64,000 bases of DNA from Streptomyces sp. MUM 178J (GCF_022414575.1 NZ_JADWYQ010000017.1:1-64000); one strand, 5' to 3'; shown: positions 42,601-51,789, counted from the first letter of the stretch. Program-made: numbers and translations. The notes: a model not told the origin generated them from the sequence alone.

Positions 42601-43454
42601 ATCAGAATCACCAGACCCGTATGGAGATCCAGGTCTCCGTGCACCAACCGCATTCCGACCCCGACGGCCACCAGCGCCACTGACAGTGTCGACAGCAGCT
42701 CCAGAGCGAACGACGAGAGGAATGCGATGCGCAGCGTGCGCAGGGTGGCGCGCCGGTACTCCGAGGTGATCGCCCGGATCGACTCGGCCTGCGCCTTGGC
42801 CCGCCCGAAGACCTTCAGTGTGGGCAGCCCGACGACCACATCGAGGAAGTGGCCCGACAGTCGGGAGAGCATCCGCCACTGACGGTCCATCCGGGATTGG
42901 GTGGCCCAGCCGATGAGCACCATGAACGCAGGGATCAGCGGCAGCGTCCCCACGATGATGGCCGCCGATACCCAGTCCTCGGTCACGATGCGCGCCAGCA
43001 CCGCGACCGGGACGACCAGGGCGAGCCCCAGCTGGGGCAGATACCGCGCGAAGTAGTCGTCCAGCGCGTCCACCCCGCGGGTGGCGAGCGCGGCCAGCGA
43101 ACCGGTCCGCTGACGGCCCGCCCATCCGGGGCCCAGCGCCGCGGCCCGCTCCAGCAGCCGTGCCCGCAGCTCCGACTTGACCGCCGCGCTCGCGCGATGT
43201 GCTGCCAGGTCGGTCAGCCAGGCGACCAGGGCACGGCCTGCAGCCACCGTCGCCAGCAGCGCCAGCGGCAGTCCCAGTGCCGAGACCGACAGCCCACGCT
43301 GAAACGCCCCGACCACCACTTCGGCGATCAGCATCGCCTGGGCGACGACCAGTCCGGCGCCGACCAGGCCGAGCACCACCACCGCGGCAAGGAAGAGCCG
43401 GGTGGCACGGGCGTACCGCAGCAGACGCGGGTCGATCGGTTTCACGTGAAACAC
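39669..43454 (-). CDS. cydDC: CydD-CydC fused ABC exporter
   Basis: A 1261-residue fusion of two half-transporters. CydD spans about 1-550 (Walker A VGPSGAGKST, signature LSAGQRQRL, Walker B LLLDEPTAALD) and CydC about 680-1250 (GPSGSGKTT, LSGGQRQRL, LVLDEPAEHLD). Each has a six-helix membrane domain. The complex exports glutathione/cysteine-type thiols needed to assemble cytochrome bd. A linker of about 130 residues contains a CxxxCxxxCxxxC run (Cys553, 557, 561, 565) and a further Cys583. The start is GTG 43454, four bases after the cydB stop, and the first codons form a parS site. Confidence 0.95.
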   Translation of the reverse strand: MFHVKPIDPRLLRYARATRLFLAAVVVLGLVGAGLVVAQAMLIAEVVVGAFQRGLSVSALGLPLALLATVAAGRALVAWLTDLAAHRASAAVKSELRARLLERAAALGPGWAGRQRTGSLAALATRGVDALDDYFARYLPQLGLALVVPVAVLARIVTEDWVSAAIIVGTLPLIPAFMVLIGWATQSRMDRQWRMLSRLSGHFLDVVVGLPTLKVFGRAKAQAESIRAITSEYRRATLRTLRIAFLSSFALELLSTLSVALVAVGVGMRLVHGDLDLHTGLVILILAPEAYLPIRQVGTHYHAAAEGLSAAEEIFQVLQTEPRRGGAGQAPGRIRLELEEVTVRHPGRAEPSLMRASLVVEPGETVALVGPSGAGKSTLLNVVLGFTEPSEGRLRVAGADLAGLDLDRWREQIAWVPQRPYLFAGTVAENVRLARPDADDAAVWSALADAGAEEFVAALPQGVDTRIGEDGAGLSAGQRQRLALARAFLADRPLLLLDEPTAALDGATEEAVVEAVRRLARGRTVLLVVHRPALLAVADRVVALGLPPRAEACAEPCSGPCPGLCPKPKPKAEVEVEPHRGPCPGPDSADASSPTVPVRGRLRAPEQGMDPDAAAEPGPEPASGHRTTEELSAAAGRTGAATRAAARYTGDGQSERPGGGRPGRGHRDPFARIRDAAAGLRGRLGLALLLASLALGSAVGLMGVSGWLISRASQQPPVLYLMVAVTATRAFGIGRAVFRYAERLVSHDAVLRMLAETRVAVYRGLERIAPAGLRRSRRGDLLSRLVADVDALQDYWLRWLLPAGAALAVGAGSVGFTAWLLPEAGAVLAAGLLTAGVAVPLVSGAFARHAERRLAPARGALTVHVVDLLRGTAELTVAGAALRERLGRAREADRELTRIAARGAAAAGLGSGLSALICGLTTAGAALAGVRAVGEGRLDGVALAVVVLVPLAAFEAVAGLPAAVQHRQRVAHSAERVHELLDAPVPVAEPEHPAAPPASPFPLELRSVTARHPGQRQSALDGFDLLLTPGRRVAVVGPSGSGKTTAAQVLLRFLDARDGAYRLGGVDARALDGDAVRRFVGLCAQDAHVFDSSLRENLRLARPDASEAELREALAAARLLAWADTLPDGLDTLVGEHGARLSGGQRQRLALARALLADFPVLVLDEPAEHLDLATADALTRDLLSATEGRTTLLITHRLQGLEEVDEIVVLDEGRTVQRGTYEQLASADGPLRRMLERERAADLLAGPPAPGVMAGAGARG
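43439..43452. promoter_or_regulatory. parS site (ParB binding)
   Basis: GTTTCACGTGAAAC is a perfect 14-bp palindrome and the known Streptomyces/Bacillus-type parS core. It lies within codons 1-5 of cydDC (GTG TTT CAC GTG AAA). Confidence 0.9.
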
Positions 43455-43458
43455 GCCC

Positions 43459-44481
43459 CTAGCGCGACGTGTGCGATGGGTGCGAAGCGTCGGCGATGTG
43501 CTGGGTTCCGATCCGCTTGCGGAACACCCAGTACGTCCATCCCTGGTAGAGCAACACCACAGGAGTGGCGATGCCTGCGCACCAGGTCATGATCTTCAGC
43601 GTGTACGGGCTCGACGAGGCGTTGGTCACCGTCAGGCTCCAGGCGTCGTTGAGCGAGGACGGCATGACGTTTGGGAAGAGCGTGAGGAAGAGCATCGTCA
43701 CGGCGGCCGCGATCGTCACCCCGGACAGGGCGAACGACCAGCCCTCGCGTCCGGCCCTGATGGCGCTGATCGCACCGGCGAGTGAGGCCACGGCCACGAT
43801 CATCGCGATAAGGCTGACGCCGTCGCCGCGTTGGGCCTGGGTCCAGAGCAGAAAGGCGAGTGCCAGTGCCGCCGTCAGCAGCCCCAGTCCCAGAGCGGCT
43901 TTCCTGGCCCGCTCACGGATGTCCCCCACCGTCTTGAGCGCCGTGAACACGGCTCCGTGGAAGGTGAACAGCGTCAGCGTCACCAGTCCGCCGAGCAACG
44001 CGTACGGGTTCAGCAGATCGACCAGGGAGCCGACATACTCCATCTCCGCGTCGATCTTCACTCCGCGCACGATGTTGCCGAAGGCCACGCCCCACAGGAA
44101 AGCCGGCAGCAGCGAGGTCCAGAAGATCGCATGCTCCCAGTTGGTCTGCCAGCGCTCCTCCGGCCGCTTCGCCCGGTACTCGAAGGCGACTCCGCGCACG
44201 ATGAGGCAGACCAGGATGAGCAGCAGCGGCAGATAGAAGCCGGAGAACAGTGTGGCGTACCACTCAGGGAAGGCGGCGAAGGTGGCCCCGCCGGCCGTCA
44301 GCAGCCATACCTCGTTGCCGTCCCAGACGGGCCCGATCGTGTTGATCAGCACCCGGCGCTCCGCGCGGTCGCGAGCCAGCAGCTTGGTCAGAACCCCGAC
44401 CCCGAAGTCAAAGCCTTCGAGGAAGAAGTAGCCGATCCACAGAACGGCGATCAGCACGAACCAGACGTCGTGGAGTTCCAT
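43459..44481 (-). CDS. cydB: Cytochrome bd oxidase subunit II
   Basis: A 340-residue integral membrane protein with about eight or nine helices, beginning MELHDVWFVLIAVLWIGYF. The conserved FFLEGFDFGVG and GPVWDGNEVWLL segments are both present. It forms the quinol oxidase with CydA, reducing oxygen to water at low oxygen tension. It follows cydA by 11 bases and precedes cydDC by 4, one operon under the Rex site. Confidence 0.96.
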   Translation of the reverse strand: MELHDVWFVLIAVLWIGYFFLEGFDFGVGVLTKLLARDRAERRVLINTIGPVWDGNEVWLLTAGGATFAAFPEWYATLFSGFYLPLLLILVCLIVRGVAFEYRAKRPEERWQTNWEHAIFWTSLLPAFLWGVAFGNIVRGVKIDAEMEYVGSLVDLLNPYALLGGLVTLTLFTFHGAVFTALKTVGDIRERARKAALGLGLLTAALALAFLLWTQAQRGDGVSLIAMIVAVASLAGAISAIRAGREGWSFALSGVTIAAAVTMLFLTLFPNVMPSSLNDAWSLTVTNASSSPYTLKIMTWCAGIATPVVLLYQGWTYWVFRKRIGTQHIADASHPSHTSR

Positions 44482-44492
44482 TGCTCGACTCC

Positions 44493-46001
44493 TCAGTACG
44501 AGAAGGCCATGGGCCTGTCGGCGTCACGGTCGTCGCCGCCGATCCTGGTGGGCGGGTTGAGATCGGACTCGGTGAGTTGAGGCGGTCCCGCCTTGACGTA
44601 CTTGACCAGCAGCTTGACCTCGATCACTGCGAGCACCGCATACAGCAGGGTGAAGACGATCATCGAGGTGAGCACCTCGCCCTGAGAGACACCGGGGGAG
44701 ACGGCGTCGCGGGTGCGCAGCACGCCGTAGACGACCCACGGCTGGCGTCCCATCTCCGTGAAGATCCATCCCCAGCTGCTGGCGATCAGCGGGAAGCCGA
44801 GCGTCCATACGGCGGCGAGCCAGTACCACCTGGTCAGCCGGGGTCCCAGCGCCTTCCGGCGGAAGAGCACCAGATGCGGCACCTCGTCCTCGCCCGTCCT
44901 TAGCCCCCGCGGCAGCAGGAACTTCCTGCGGGTCAGCCACAGCCCCGCCATGCCGATGGCGAAGGAGGCCATGCCGAAGCCGATCATCCAGCGGAAGCCC
45001 CAGTAGGTGACCGCGATATTGGGTCGGTAGTCGCCGGGGCCGTACTGCTCCTGGAGCGCTTTGTTGGTGTCGTTGATGCCGGGGACATGGGAGAAGAAGT
45101 CGTCGTTGGCGAGGAAGGACAACAGCCCCGGTATCTCGATGGCAACCTTGTTGTGCCCTTCCTCCACATCGCCGTACGCAAAGACGGAGAAGGGGGCAGG
45201 GGCTTCGCCGTCCCACAGGGCCTCGGCGGCGGCCATCTTCATGGGCTGCTGCTGGAACATGACCTTGCCGAGGAGGTCGCCGCTGACGGCGGTGAGCAGT
45301 CCCGCGACGGCCACGGTGACCAGACCGAGCCGGAGCGATGTCCGCATGACCGGGATGTGCTTCTTGCGCAGCAGGTGGTACGCAGCGATGCCGACCATGA
45401 ACGCGCCGCCGGTGAGGAACGCCGCCGACATGGTGTGGAACACCTGGGTCAGGGTGGTGTTCTGGCTGAGCACCGCCCAGAAGTCGGTGAGCTCCGCGCG
45501 CCCCGACTCCCCGTTGATGCGGTAGCCGACCGGGTGCTGCATCCAGGAGTTGGCGGCCAGGATGAAGTAGGCGGAGAGGATGGTGCCGATCGACACCATC
45601 CAGATGCAGGCCAGATGGATCTTCTTCGGCAGCTTGTCCCAGCCGAAGATCCACAGCCCGATGAAGGTCGACTCGAAGAAGAACGCGATCAGCGCCTCAA
45701 AGGCGAGCGGCGCGCCGAAGACATCGCCGACAAAGCGCGAGTAGTCGGACCAGTTCATGCCGAACTGGAACTCCTGGACGATGCCGGTGACCACACCCAT
45801 GGCGATGTTGATCAGGAACAGCTTGCCCCAGAACTTGGTGGCCCTGAGGTACTTCTCCTTGCCCGTGCGCACCCAGGCCGTCTGCAGGCCGGCGGTGAGC
45901 GCGGCCAGAGAGATCGTCAGGGGAACGAAGAGGAAGTGGTAGACGGTGGTGATGCCGAACTGCCATCGCGCCAAGGTTTCCGGCGCCAGAGCCAGGTCCA
46001 C
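44493..46001 (-). CDS. cydA: Cytochrome bd oxidase subunit I
   Basis: A 502-residue haem protein. The haem b595 histidine region TTVYHFLFVPLTI near residue 20, FEFESTFIGLWIFGWD-like helices, and TEMGRQPWVVYG in the C-terminal part are as in the family. The quinol loop is of the short (CIO-like) type, as usual in actinobacteria. The GTG start at 46001 follows AAGGAGAAGC. The Rex operator at 46081-46108 indicates induction when NADH rises under oxygen limitation. Confidence 0.96.
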   Translation of the reverse strand: MDLALAPETLARWQFGITTVYHFLFVPLTISLAALTAGLQTAWVRTGKEKYLRATKFWGKLFLINIAMGVVTGIVQEFQFGMNWSDYSRFVGDVFGAPLAFEALIAFFFESTFIGLWIFGWDKLPKKIHLACIWMVSIGTILSAYFILAANSWMQHPVGYRINGESGRAELTDFWAVLSQNTTLTQVFHTMSAAFLTGGAFMVGIAAYHLLRKKHIPVMRTSLRLGLVTVAVAGLLTAVSGDLLGKVMFQQQPMKMAAAEALWDGEAPAPFSVFAYGDVEEGHNKVAIEIPGLLSFLANDDFFSHVPGINDTNKALQEQYGPGDYRPNIAVTYWGFRWMIGFGMASFAIGMAGLWLTRRKFLLPRGLRTGEDEVPHLVLFRRKALGPRLTRWYWLAAVWTLGFPLIASSWGWIFTEMGRQPWVVYGVLRTRDAVSPGVSQGEVLTSMIVFTLLYAVLAVIEVKLLVKYVKAGPPQLTESDLNPPTRIGGDDRDADRPMAFSY

Positions 46002-46080
46002 GTCGCTTCTCCTTACATCGCCGTGGTCACAGCGGCAGCCCGCCCTGCCGATTCCTCCGATATCTGGAGAAGCAAGGCGC

Positions 46081-46108
46081 GCTTGTGAACGCGTTCACAT
46101 TCACAAGC
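46081..46108 (-). promoter_or_regulatory. Rex operator upstream of cydA
   Basis: TTGTGAACGCGTTCACAT (46083-46100) matches the Rex consensus TTGTGAA-N4-TTCACAA with one mismatch at the last base. An extra half-site, TTCACAAGC (46100-46108), makes a wider palindrome with GCTTGTGAA (46081-46089) around it. It lies 80 bases before the cydA start. Confidence 0.9.
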
Positions 46109-46199
46109 ATTATGGACCACGCCTCTCGGCGACCATTCGGGGGGGTCCCCTTTCCGCCACCCCTTCCCAAGGACTTCAACATATTGTTGAATCCGCGGC

Positions 46200-46577
46200 A
46201 TGCAGATTCGCATCTCCTGGCCCGCAGGACAACTGACCGCGACCCTTGAGGACACCCCCACGAGCATGGCGCTCGCCAAGGCTTTCCCGATCGCCTCCAC
46301 CGCCTGCACCTGGGGCGAGGAGGTCTATTTCGACACACCGGTCTCCGTCGCCGCGGAGCCGGACGCCCGGCAGGTGGTGGATCCGGGCACCGTCGCTTTC
46401 TGGACCGAGGGCAATGCGCTCGCACTGCCGTACGGTCCCACCCCCATCTCCCGGGGCGAGGAGTGCCGACTGGCGAGCCCGTGCAATGTCCTCGGACGTT
46501 TCAACGGAGATCCCCGGCTGCTGGCCACCGTCCGCTCAGGCGACCCGATCCGCGTGGAACGCGTCGACCCGGCCTGA
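46200..46577 (+). CDS. Cyclophilin-like fold protein
   Basis: A 125-residue protein of the small cyclophilin-like beta-barrel family (DUF3830/DUF369 type). Signs are MQIRISWPAGQLTATL, WGEEVYFDTPV, VVDPGTVAFWTEGNALAL and YGPTPISRGEECRLASP. Its function is unknown and it lacks the residues of true peptidyl-prolyl isomerases as far as I can see. It is divergent from cydA and shares the 200-bp region with the Rex operator. Confidence 0.85.
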   Translation: MQIRISWPAGQLTATLEDTPTSMALAKAFPIASTACTWGEEVYFDTPVSVAAEPDARQVVDPGTVAFWTEGNALALPYGPTPISRGEECRLASPCNVLGRFNGDPRLLATVRSGDPIRVERVDPA

Positions 46578-46600
46578 GCCACGCAGGTCAGGCCGGGTCG
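46563..46600. terminator. Bidirectional terminator
   Basis: TCGACCCGGCCTGA (46563-46576) pairs perfectly with TCAGGCCGGGTCGA (46587-46600). It overlaps the stop of the cyclophilin-like gene and lies 41 bases past the hisC stop on the other strand. Confidence 0.85.
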
Positions 46601-46640
46601 AGGGGCGGTGTGCGGCAGCGCCGGGGCGGCGGCCGCCCGC

Positions 46641-47720
46641 TCATGCCTCCTTGCGGAAGCCCTCCGCCGTCTTGAGGAAGACGTCGTTGGCCTCGTGTTC
46701 TCCGATGGTGACGCGTACGCCCTCGCCCGCGAACGGCCGGATGACCACTCCGGCCTTCTCACAGGCCGCGGCGAAGTCGACCGTGCGGTCCCCTAGCCGC
46801 AGCCAGACGAAGTTCGCCTGTGTCTCGGGGACGGTCCAGCCCTGTTCCACGAGGCCGTCCCGGACCCTCACCCGCTCGGCGACCAGGGAGCCGACCCTCC
46901 CCAGCAACTCGTCCTCCGCACGCAGCGAGGCCACCGCGGCGTCCTGGGCGAGCTGGCTGACGCCGAAGGGGACCGCGGTCTTGCGCAGCGCGTCCGCGAC
47001 CGGCTCATGGGCCACGGCGAACCCGACCCGCAGACCCGCCAGCCCGTACGCCTTGGAGAAGGTGCGCAGCACCGCCACATTGGGACGGTGACGGTAGATC
47101 TCGATGCCGTCGGGGACCTCGGGGTCCCGGATGAACTCGCGGTAGGCCTCATCCAGCACCACCAGGACATCGGAGGGGACCCGGTCGAGGAATCGTTCCA
47201 GCGCGGCCCGGCGCACCACCGTGCCGGTCGGGTTGTTGGGGTTGCAGACGAAGATCAGCCGGGTCCGGTCGGTAATCGCGTCGGCCATCGCGTCGAGATC
47301 GTGGACCTCGCCCTCGGTCAGCGGCACCCGCACCGCCGTCGCCCCGCTGATCTGCGTGATGATCGGGTAGGCCTCGAACGAGCGCCAGGCGAAGATGACC
47401 TCGTCGCCCGGCCCGGACGTGGACTGCAGAAGCGACTGTGCGACGCCGACCGAACCGGTGCCCGTCGCCAGATGGGTGAGCGGCACCCCGAAGCGGTCCG
47501 CGAGCTCCTCCATCAGCCCGGTGCACGCCATGTCCGGGTAGCGGTTGAAGGACTGGGCGGCGGACAGTGCGCTCTCCATCACACCCGGCAGCGGCGGATA
47601 CGGGTTCTCGTTGGAGGACAGCTTGTATGCGACCGGTCCGCCGGCGGCGGCCGGCCTGCCGGGCTTGTACGTGGGGATGCCGTCCAGCTCGGGGCGCAGC
47701 TTGGGGGTCGTCTCGCTCAC
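46641..47720 (-). CDS. hisC: Histidinol-phosphate/aromatic aminotransferase
   Basis: A 359-residue fold-type I PLP enzyme: [15 protein letters not shown] at the substrate site, [28 protein letters not shown], and the PLP lysine in [16 protein letters not shown]. It is not in a his operon, so it may serve phenylalanine or tyrosine transamination (Pat-type), consistent with pheA elsewhere in the window. The start is GTG 47720 after AGGAGG. The longer upstream frame is discarded. Confidence 0.9.
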   Translation of the reverse strand: MSETTPKLRPELDGIPTYKPGRPAAAGGPVAYKLSSNENPYPPLPGVMESALSAAQSFNRYPDMACTGLMEELADRFGVPLTHLATGTGSVGVAQSLLQSTSGPGDEVIFAWRSFEAYPIITQISGATAVRVPLTEGEVHDLDAMADAITDRTRLIFVCNPNNPTGTVVRRAALERFLDRVPSDVLVVLDEAYREFIRDPEVPDGIEIYRHRPNVAVLRTFSKAYGLAGLRVGFAVAHEPVADALRKTAVPFGVSQLAQDAAVASLRAEDELLGRVGSLVAERVRVRDGLVEQGWTVPETQANFVWLRLGDRTVDFAAACEKAGVVIRPFAGEGVRVTIGEHEANDVFLKTAEGFRKEA

Positions 47721-48185
47721 CGCAGGTCCTCCTCGACCTTCCACATCCTCGACATCGCCGATCTCACCGCCGACGCTCAATGCTTCTCACCTTATGAGGA
47801 TTCGGGCCCACTGCGAATGCCGTGACCAAGTTGGTGTGCACGGCCGGCCCCGGCGGCCGCCACGGCCGCAGGCACCCGGCGGGAAGCAGCGCTCTTTCAA
47901 GACAATCAGGCGCGCATTCAGTGAGTCATGCGCCCCCTGCGATGTCACGCGCTGGTGGCTCGCTCCGTGGCGCGCATCCCCCGTAGTAGTGAGTTGAGAC
48001 CTCTTCGAAACTTCGCCCGTATGCCGGGCCTATGCCGTCAGAGACCCGAGGCACCACGCCAACAAGGGGTAACTCCCTATGTTTCCAAGGCAATTGAAGA
48101 GGTTCATCCATGCAGAAACGTACCTGTCAACGAGTGAATATGCGACCGGCTCAACCACCCGCCCTCGCCCTACTATCGGCTCGCC
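47721..48185. other. 465-bp divergent intergenic region
   Basis: No gene is supported. The stretch next to the LacI gene is AT-richer, with a TACTAT -10-like box about 11 bases before ATG 48186, suggesting a short leader. I found no convincing LacI-type palindrome. Confidence 0.5.
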
Positions 48186-49301
48186 ATGACAGCAGCAGGG
48201 AAGCACCAGGTGAGCCGGACGGACACATCCCGTCGGGGCAGCCGGCAGAGCCGCGCGGGCATCCGAGACGTCGCCGCAGCAGCCGGTGTCTCCATCACGA
48301 CTGTCTCCGACGCGCTCAACGGCAAGGGCCGTCTCCCCGACGCCACCCGCCGCCACGTCCGGGAGGTCGCCGACCGGCTCGGCTACCGCCCGTCCGCGGC
48401 GGCCCGCACACTGCGCACCGGAAAATCGGGCCTGATCGGTCTGACGGTCACGACATACGGGGATGAACCTTTCACCTTCACCGAGTTCGCCTATTTCGCC
48501 GAGATGGCCAGAGCCGCCACCTCCGCTGCGCTCGCCCGCGGCTACGCCCTGGTGATCCTGCCCGCCACCTCACGCCATGACGTCTGGCAGAACGTCGCCC
48601 TCGACGGCACCGTCGTCATCGACCCCTCCGATCACGATCCGGTCGTCACCGAACTGGTCCGCCAGGGTCTGCCCGTGGTCTCCGACGGCCGGCCCGCCGG
48701 CACCCTCCCCGTCACCGCCTGGGTCGACAACGACCACGAAGCCGCTGTGCTCGGCCTGCTCGACCATCTCGCCGCCGCGGGCGCCCGACGCATCGGCCTG
48801 CTCACCGGCAACACCACCGACACCTACACCCGGCTGTCGACCACGGCCTATCTGAGCTGGTGCGAGCGCGTCGGCCAGGACCCGGTGTACGAGACCTACC
48901 CGGCCCACGACCCGTGCGCCGGGGCCGTCGCAGCCGACCGGCTGCTCGCCCGGCCCGACCGGCCCGACGCCGTCTACGGGCTCTTCGACCCCAACGGCAC
49001 CGATCTGCTCGCCGCCGCACGGCGGTACGGACTGCGCGTACCCGACGATCTGCTGCTCGTGTGCTGCAGCGAGTCGACCGTGTACGCCGCCACCGAGCCG
49101 CCGATCACCACCCTCTCACTCAAGCCGCGCCGGATCGGCACGGCCGTCGTCCAGCTTCTGATCGACGCCATCGAGGGAATCGACGAGAACCGGCCGGTCG
49201 AGCAGGTGATACCGACGGAGCTGATCGTCCGCACGTCCTCGCAGCGGCGTCGTTCACCGCGGACGAAGGTCAGCCCTCCGCGCTCCCCGGCACAGGACTA
49301 G
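48186..49301 (+). CDS. LacI family transcriptional regulator
   Basis: A 371-residue repressor-type protein. The HTH and hinge helix are seen at about residues 24-75 (IRDVAAAAGVSITTVSDALNGKGRL, then REVADRLGYRPSAAARTLRTG). The periplasmic-binding-like effector domain follows, containing TVVIDPSDHDPVV, VDNDHEAAVLGLLDHLAAAG and ALFDPN-type segments. No sugar operon is adjacent. I recall a LacI gene between hisC and the phosphoesterase in other streptomycetes, so this is probably a core regulator. Confidence 0.9.
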   Translation: MTAAGKHQVSRTDTSRRGSRQSRAGIRDVAAAAGVSITTVSDALNGKGRLPDATRRHVREVADRLGYRPSAAARTLRTGKSGLIGLTVTTYGDEPFTFTEFAYFAEMARAATSAALARGYALVILPATSRHDVWQNVALDGTVVIDPSDHDPVVTELVRQGLPVVSDGRPAGTLPVTAWVDNDHEAAVLGLLDHLAAAGARRIGLLTGNTTDTYTRLSTTAYLSWCERVGQDPVYETYPAHDPCAGAVAADRLLARPDRPDAVYGLFDPNGTDLLAAARRYGLRVPDDLLLVCCSESTVYAATEPPITTLSLKPRRIGTAVVQLLIDAIEGIDENRPVEQVIPTELIVRTSSQRRRSPRTKVSPPRSPAQD

Positions 49302-49547
49302 GGCCCTCCCCGCACGATGGCAGAGGAGAGGGCGGGGACGCAGGTAACCGGTCTGACCAGAAGCAGCCTGGACTAGACCTCCCTAAAGGGGACGAATCGA
49401 TCGACCAAGCAGGAGTGCGTGCGGATTCACCACCCCTGGTGCGTCACAGAGCGGGGACCTCATTCCTATGATGGGCGCACGACACCGCGGGCCACCCCGA
49501 CCAGGCTGGACCGACTGGTGAACGGCGCAACGGTGGTGGAGGGGTCG

Positions 49548-50807
49548 ATGACTCAGGGGGCCGGTCAGGGACCCGTGGTGCGGACGGCGACGTTGCGTGA
49601 CTTCCGCGTACCGCCGTATGCGCAGGTTCCCGTGCAGTCGCAATCTCCGGGCCACCCGGATCACCTGGACCACAAGGACGCCCCGAGCGACCGACAGCCC
49701 CCGGAACACCAGGGGTCTCCCGAGACGGCGCAGGCCCCGCACTCCGTGGCCGGCCGGCCGCACCCCGCCGCCGTACCCACCCCTGTGCACCCCCCGCACC
49801 CCGCCGCCGTCCAGGCCGGCACGGACGGGCCTCATCAGGACCCGGTCCACCCCGGCAACGCCGTCCCCGAAAGCGAGCCGGACGGCTACACCCCCACCGA
49901 GCGGGATCTTCCCGTGCTCGCCGACGGGCCCGGTCACACCCTTCAGGTGCAGATCACCCCGTCCCCGGCACCCGCCCCCGAGGGCCTCGGCCCGCTCTAC
50001 GTCGTCGGAGACATCCACGGCTACCTCGACGAACTCCTCGCGGCGCTGGCCGCCCAGGGCCTCATCGACTCCGAAGGCCACTGGGCCGCGGGCAACGCCC
50101 GTCTGTGGTTCCTCGGCGACTTCACCGACCGGGGCCCCGACGGCATCGGGGTCATCGACCTCGTGATGCGGCTCTCCGCCGAGGCGGCAGCGGCCGGCGG
50201 CTACTGCAAAGCCCTGATGGGCAATCACGAGCTGCTGCTGCTCGGCGCCAAGCGTTTCGGCGACACACCCGTCAACTCAGGTGCGGGAACGGCTACTTTC
50301 CAGGCCGCCTGGCTCCTCAACGGCGGCCAGAAGTCCGATATGGACCGGTTGCAGGATGTGCATCTCCAGTGGATGTCACGGCTCGACGCGGTGGTGGAAG
50401 AGGACGAGCACCTGCTGCTTCACTCGGACACAACCGCCTATCTGGAGTACGGCGACACAATCGCCGATGTCAATGACACGGTCCATGACATCCTCAACCG
50501 CAATGACGCCGACGAATGCTGGGACCTGTTCCGCAAGTTCACCAAACGCTTCGCCTTCCGCGACGACGAGGCCGGACCGATGGCCGTGCGCGAGCTTCTC
50601 GACACCTATGGCGGCCGGCGCATCGTCCACGGCCACAGCCCCATTCCGTACCTCCTCGGCGAGGTCGGCACCGAAGACGGCGAGGAAGGCGAGCAGCCCG
50701 TCGTCAAAGGACCGCATGTGTACGCGGACGGGCTCGCCATCGCCATGGACGGCGGCATCACCATGGCCGGAAAACTCCTTGTGGCACAGCTTCCCCTGCA
50801 TAACTGA
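49548..50807 (+). CDS. PPP-type metallophosphoesterase
   Basis: A 419-residue protein with all three PPP motifs: VGDIHGY, GDFTDRG and MGNHE, then VHGHSPIPY. The catalytic part starts near residue 145. The first 140 residues are Pro/His-rich and probably disordered. Substrates could be phosphoproteins or dinucleotides. The start is ATG 49548, six bases after GGAGGGG. GTG 49518 is an alternative. Confidence 0.88.
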   Translation: MTQGAGQGPVVRTATLRDFRVPPYAQVPVQSQSPGHPDHLDHKDAPSDRQPPEHQGSPETAQAPHSVAGRPHPAAVPTPVHPPHPAAVQAGTDGPHQDPVHPGNAVPESEPDGYTPTERDLPVLADGPGHTLQVQITPSPAPAPEGLGPLYVVGDIHGYLDELLAALAAQGLIDSEGHWAAGNARLWFLGDFTDRGPDGIGVIDLVMRLSAEAAAAGGYCKALMGNHELLLLGAKRFGDTPVNSGAGTATFQAAWLLNGGQKSDMDRLQDVHLQWMSRLDAVVEEDEHLLLHSDTTAYLEYGDTIADVNDTVHDILNRNDADECWDLFRKFTKRFAFRDDEAGPMAVRELLDTYGGRRIVHGHSPIPYLLGEVGTEDGEEGEQPVVKGPHVYADGLAIAMDGGITMAGKLLVAQLPLHN

Positions 50808-50955
50808 ACCGTTCCGAGACGGGCGATTTACGGAAACCCCCTGTCTCCCCGCGGCTTGACCGCTCTACCATCGGCTTATCCGCAGCAGGCTCTCCTCCGT
50901 TTCCGCCCGACTGCCCGCTCGACACGGGCGATCCGGCCCTACGGAGCATCGGGGG

Positions 50956-51789
50956 ATGCACATGAACAGCGCTGGGCACCTGATGGCCGAGGACCGCGCC
51001 GAGTACGGGCGCCTCCTCGACGAGGCGCTGCGCACTGCTCGTCACCGCCCTGAGCCGGCAGCCAAACGGCGTCTCACCACCGAACAGCTGCGCACAATGG
51101 CCCTGAACGCCACGGCACTGATCACCGCTTCAGCCGCGGCCGAGTACGAGCACTACGTCAAGGTCCGCGACGAACTGCGCGCCTCGGCTTCCTCCGCATC
51201 CATACACCACTCGGCGCTCGCCCCCGCCGCCGTCGGCGAGGCCGCCGAGCGCGGCGCCGGCCTCGGCGCCGTCATCACCGTGCTCGCGCCGGTCCTCGCC
51301 GGGGCCGCCGCGGCGATATTCCTGATCGTCGGCTACATCCTGAAGCTCCTCAGCCCCACCCCGACCTTCGCCGAGACACTGCTCACCGCGGGCTGGCTCT
51401 TCGGCGCGCTCACCGCGGTCGGCATATTCGCCGCCGCGGTCGGGCTGCTGGTCACAGCCCTGCGCAACGGCCCGACCCAGGTCTCCGCGGACGCCTCGGC
51501 CGCAGCTGTCCCCGACGAACTGTCCCGCGCCAGGGACGCCTGGCGAGAAGCCCTCCTCATACGGGGCATCCTGCCCTTCCTCGATGCCGCCCTCACCACC
51601 CCGGGCGCGACGCCGGGGACGGTTCCCGGCCAGGGCCGCACCCCCGCCGACGACGCCTTGGAGGACGGCACGCCGTCGTCGCACCGGCCCAGCAGCCGTA
51701 TGCCCAAGATCGGCTACAGCGGACCGGACTTCACCAGTCCCGACTTCGGCGGCCATGACTACGGCACCCCGGAACGCCGTCAGGACTGA
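50956..51789 (+). CDS. Membrane protein of unknown function
   Basis: A 277-residue protein with a soluble helical N-terminal third (residues 1-95, including KRRLTTEQLRTMALNATAL), two membrane helices (about 100-125 and 140-165) and a Pro/Gly/Ser-rich cytoplasmic tail ending in GYSGPDF, TSPDFGG and HDYGTPE units. The tail repeats aromatic-Gly pairs and may be an interaction segment. ATG 50962 is an equally possible start. I recall streptomycete homologues called transmembrane protein only. Confidence 0.75.
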   Translation: MHMNSAGHLMAEDRAEYGRLLDEALRTARHRPEPAAKRRLTTEQLRTMALNATALITASAAAEYEHYVKVRDELRASASSASIHHSALAPAAVGEAAERGAGLGAVITVLAPVLAGAAAAIFLIVGYILKLLSPTPTFAETLLTAGWLFGALTAVGIFAAAVGLLVTALRNGPTQVSADASAAAVPDELSRARDAWREALLIRGILPFLDAALTTPGATPGTVPGQGRTPADDALEDGTPSSHRPSSRMPKIGYSGPDFTSPDFGGHDYGTPERRQD

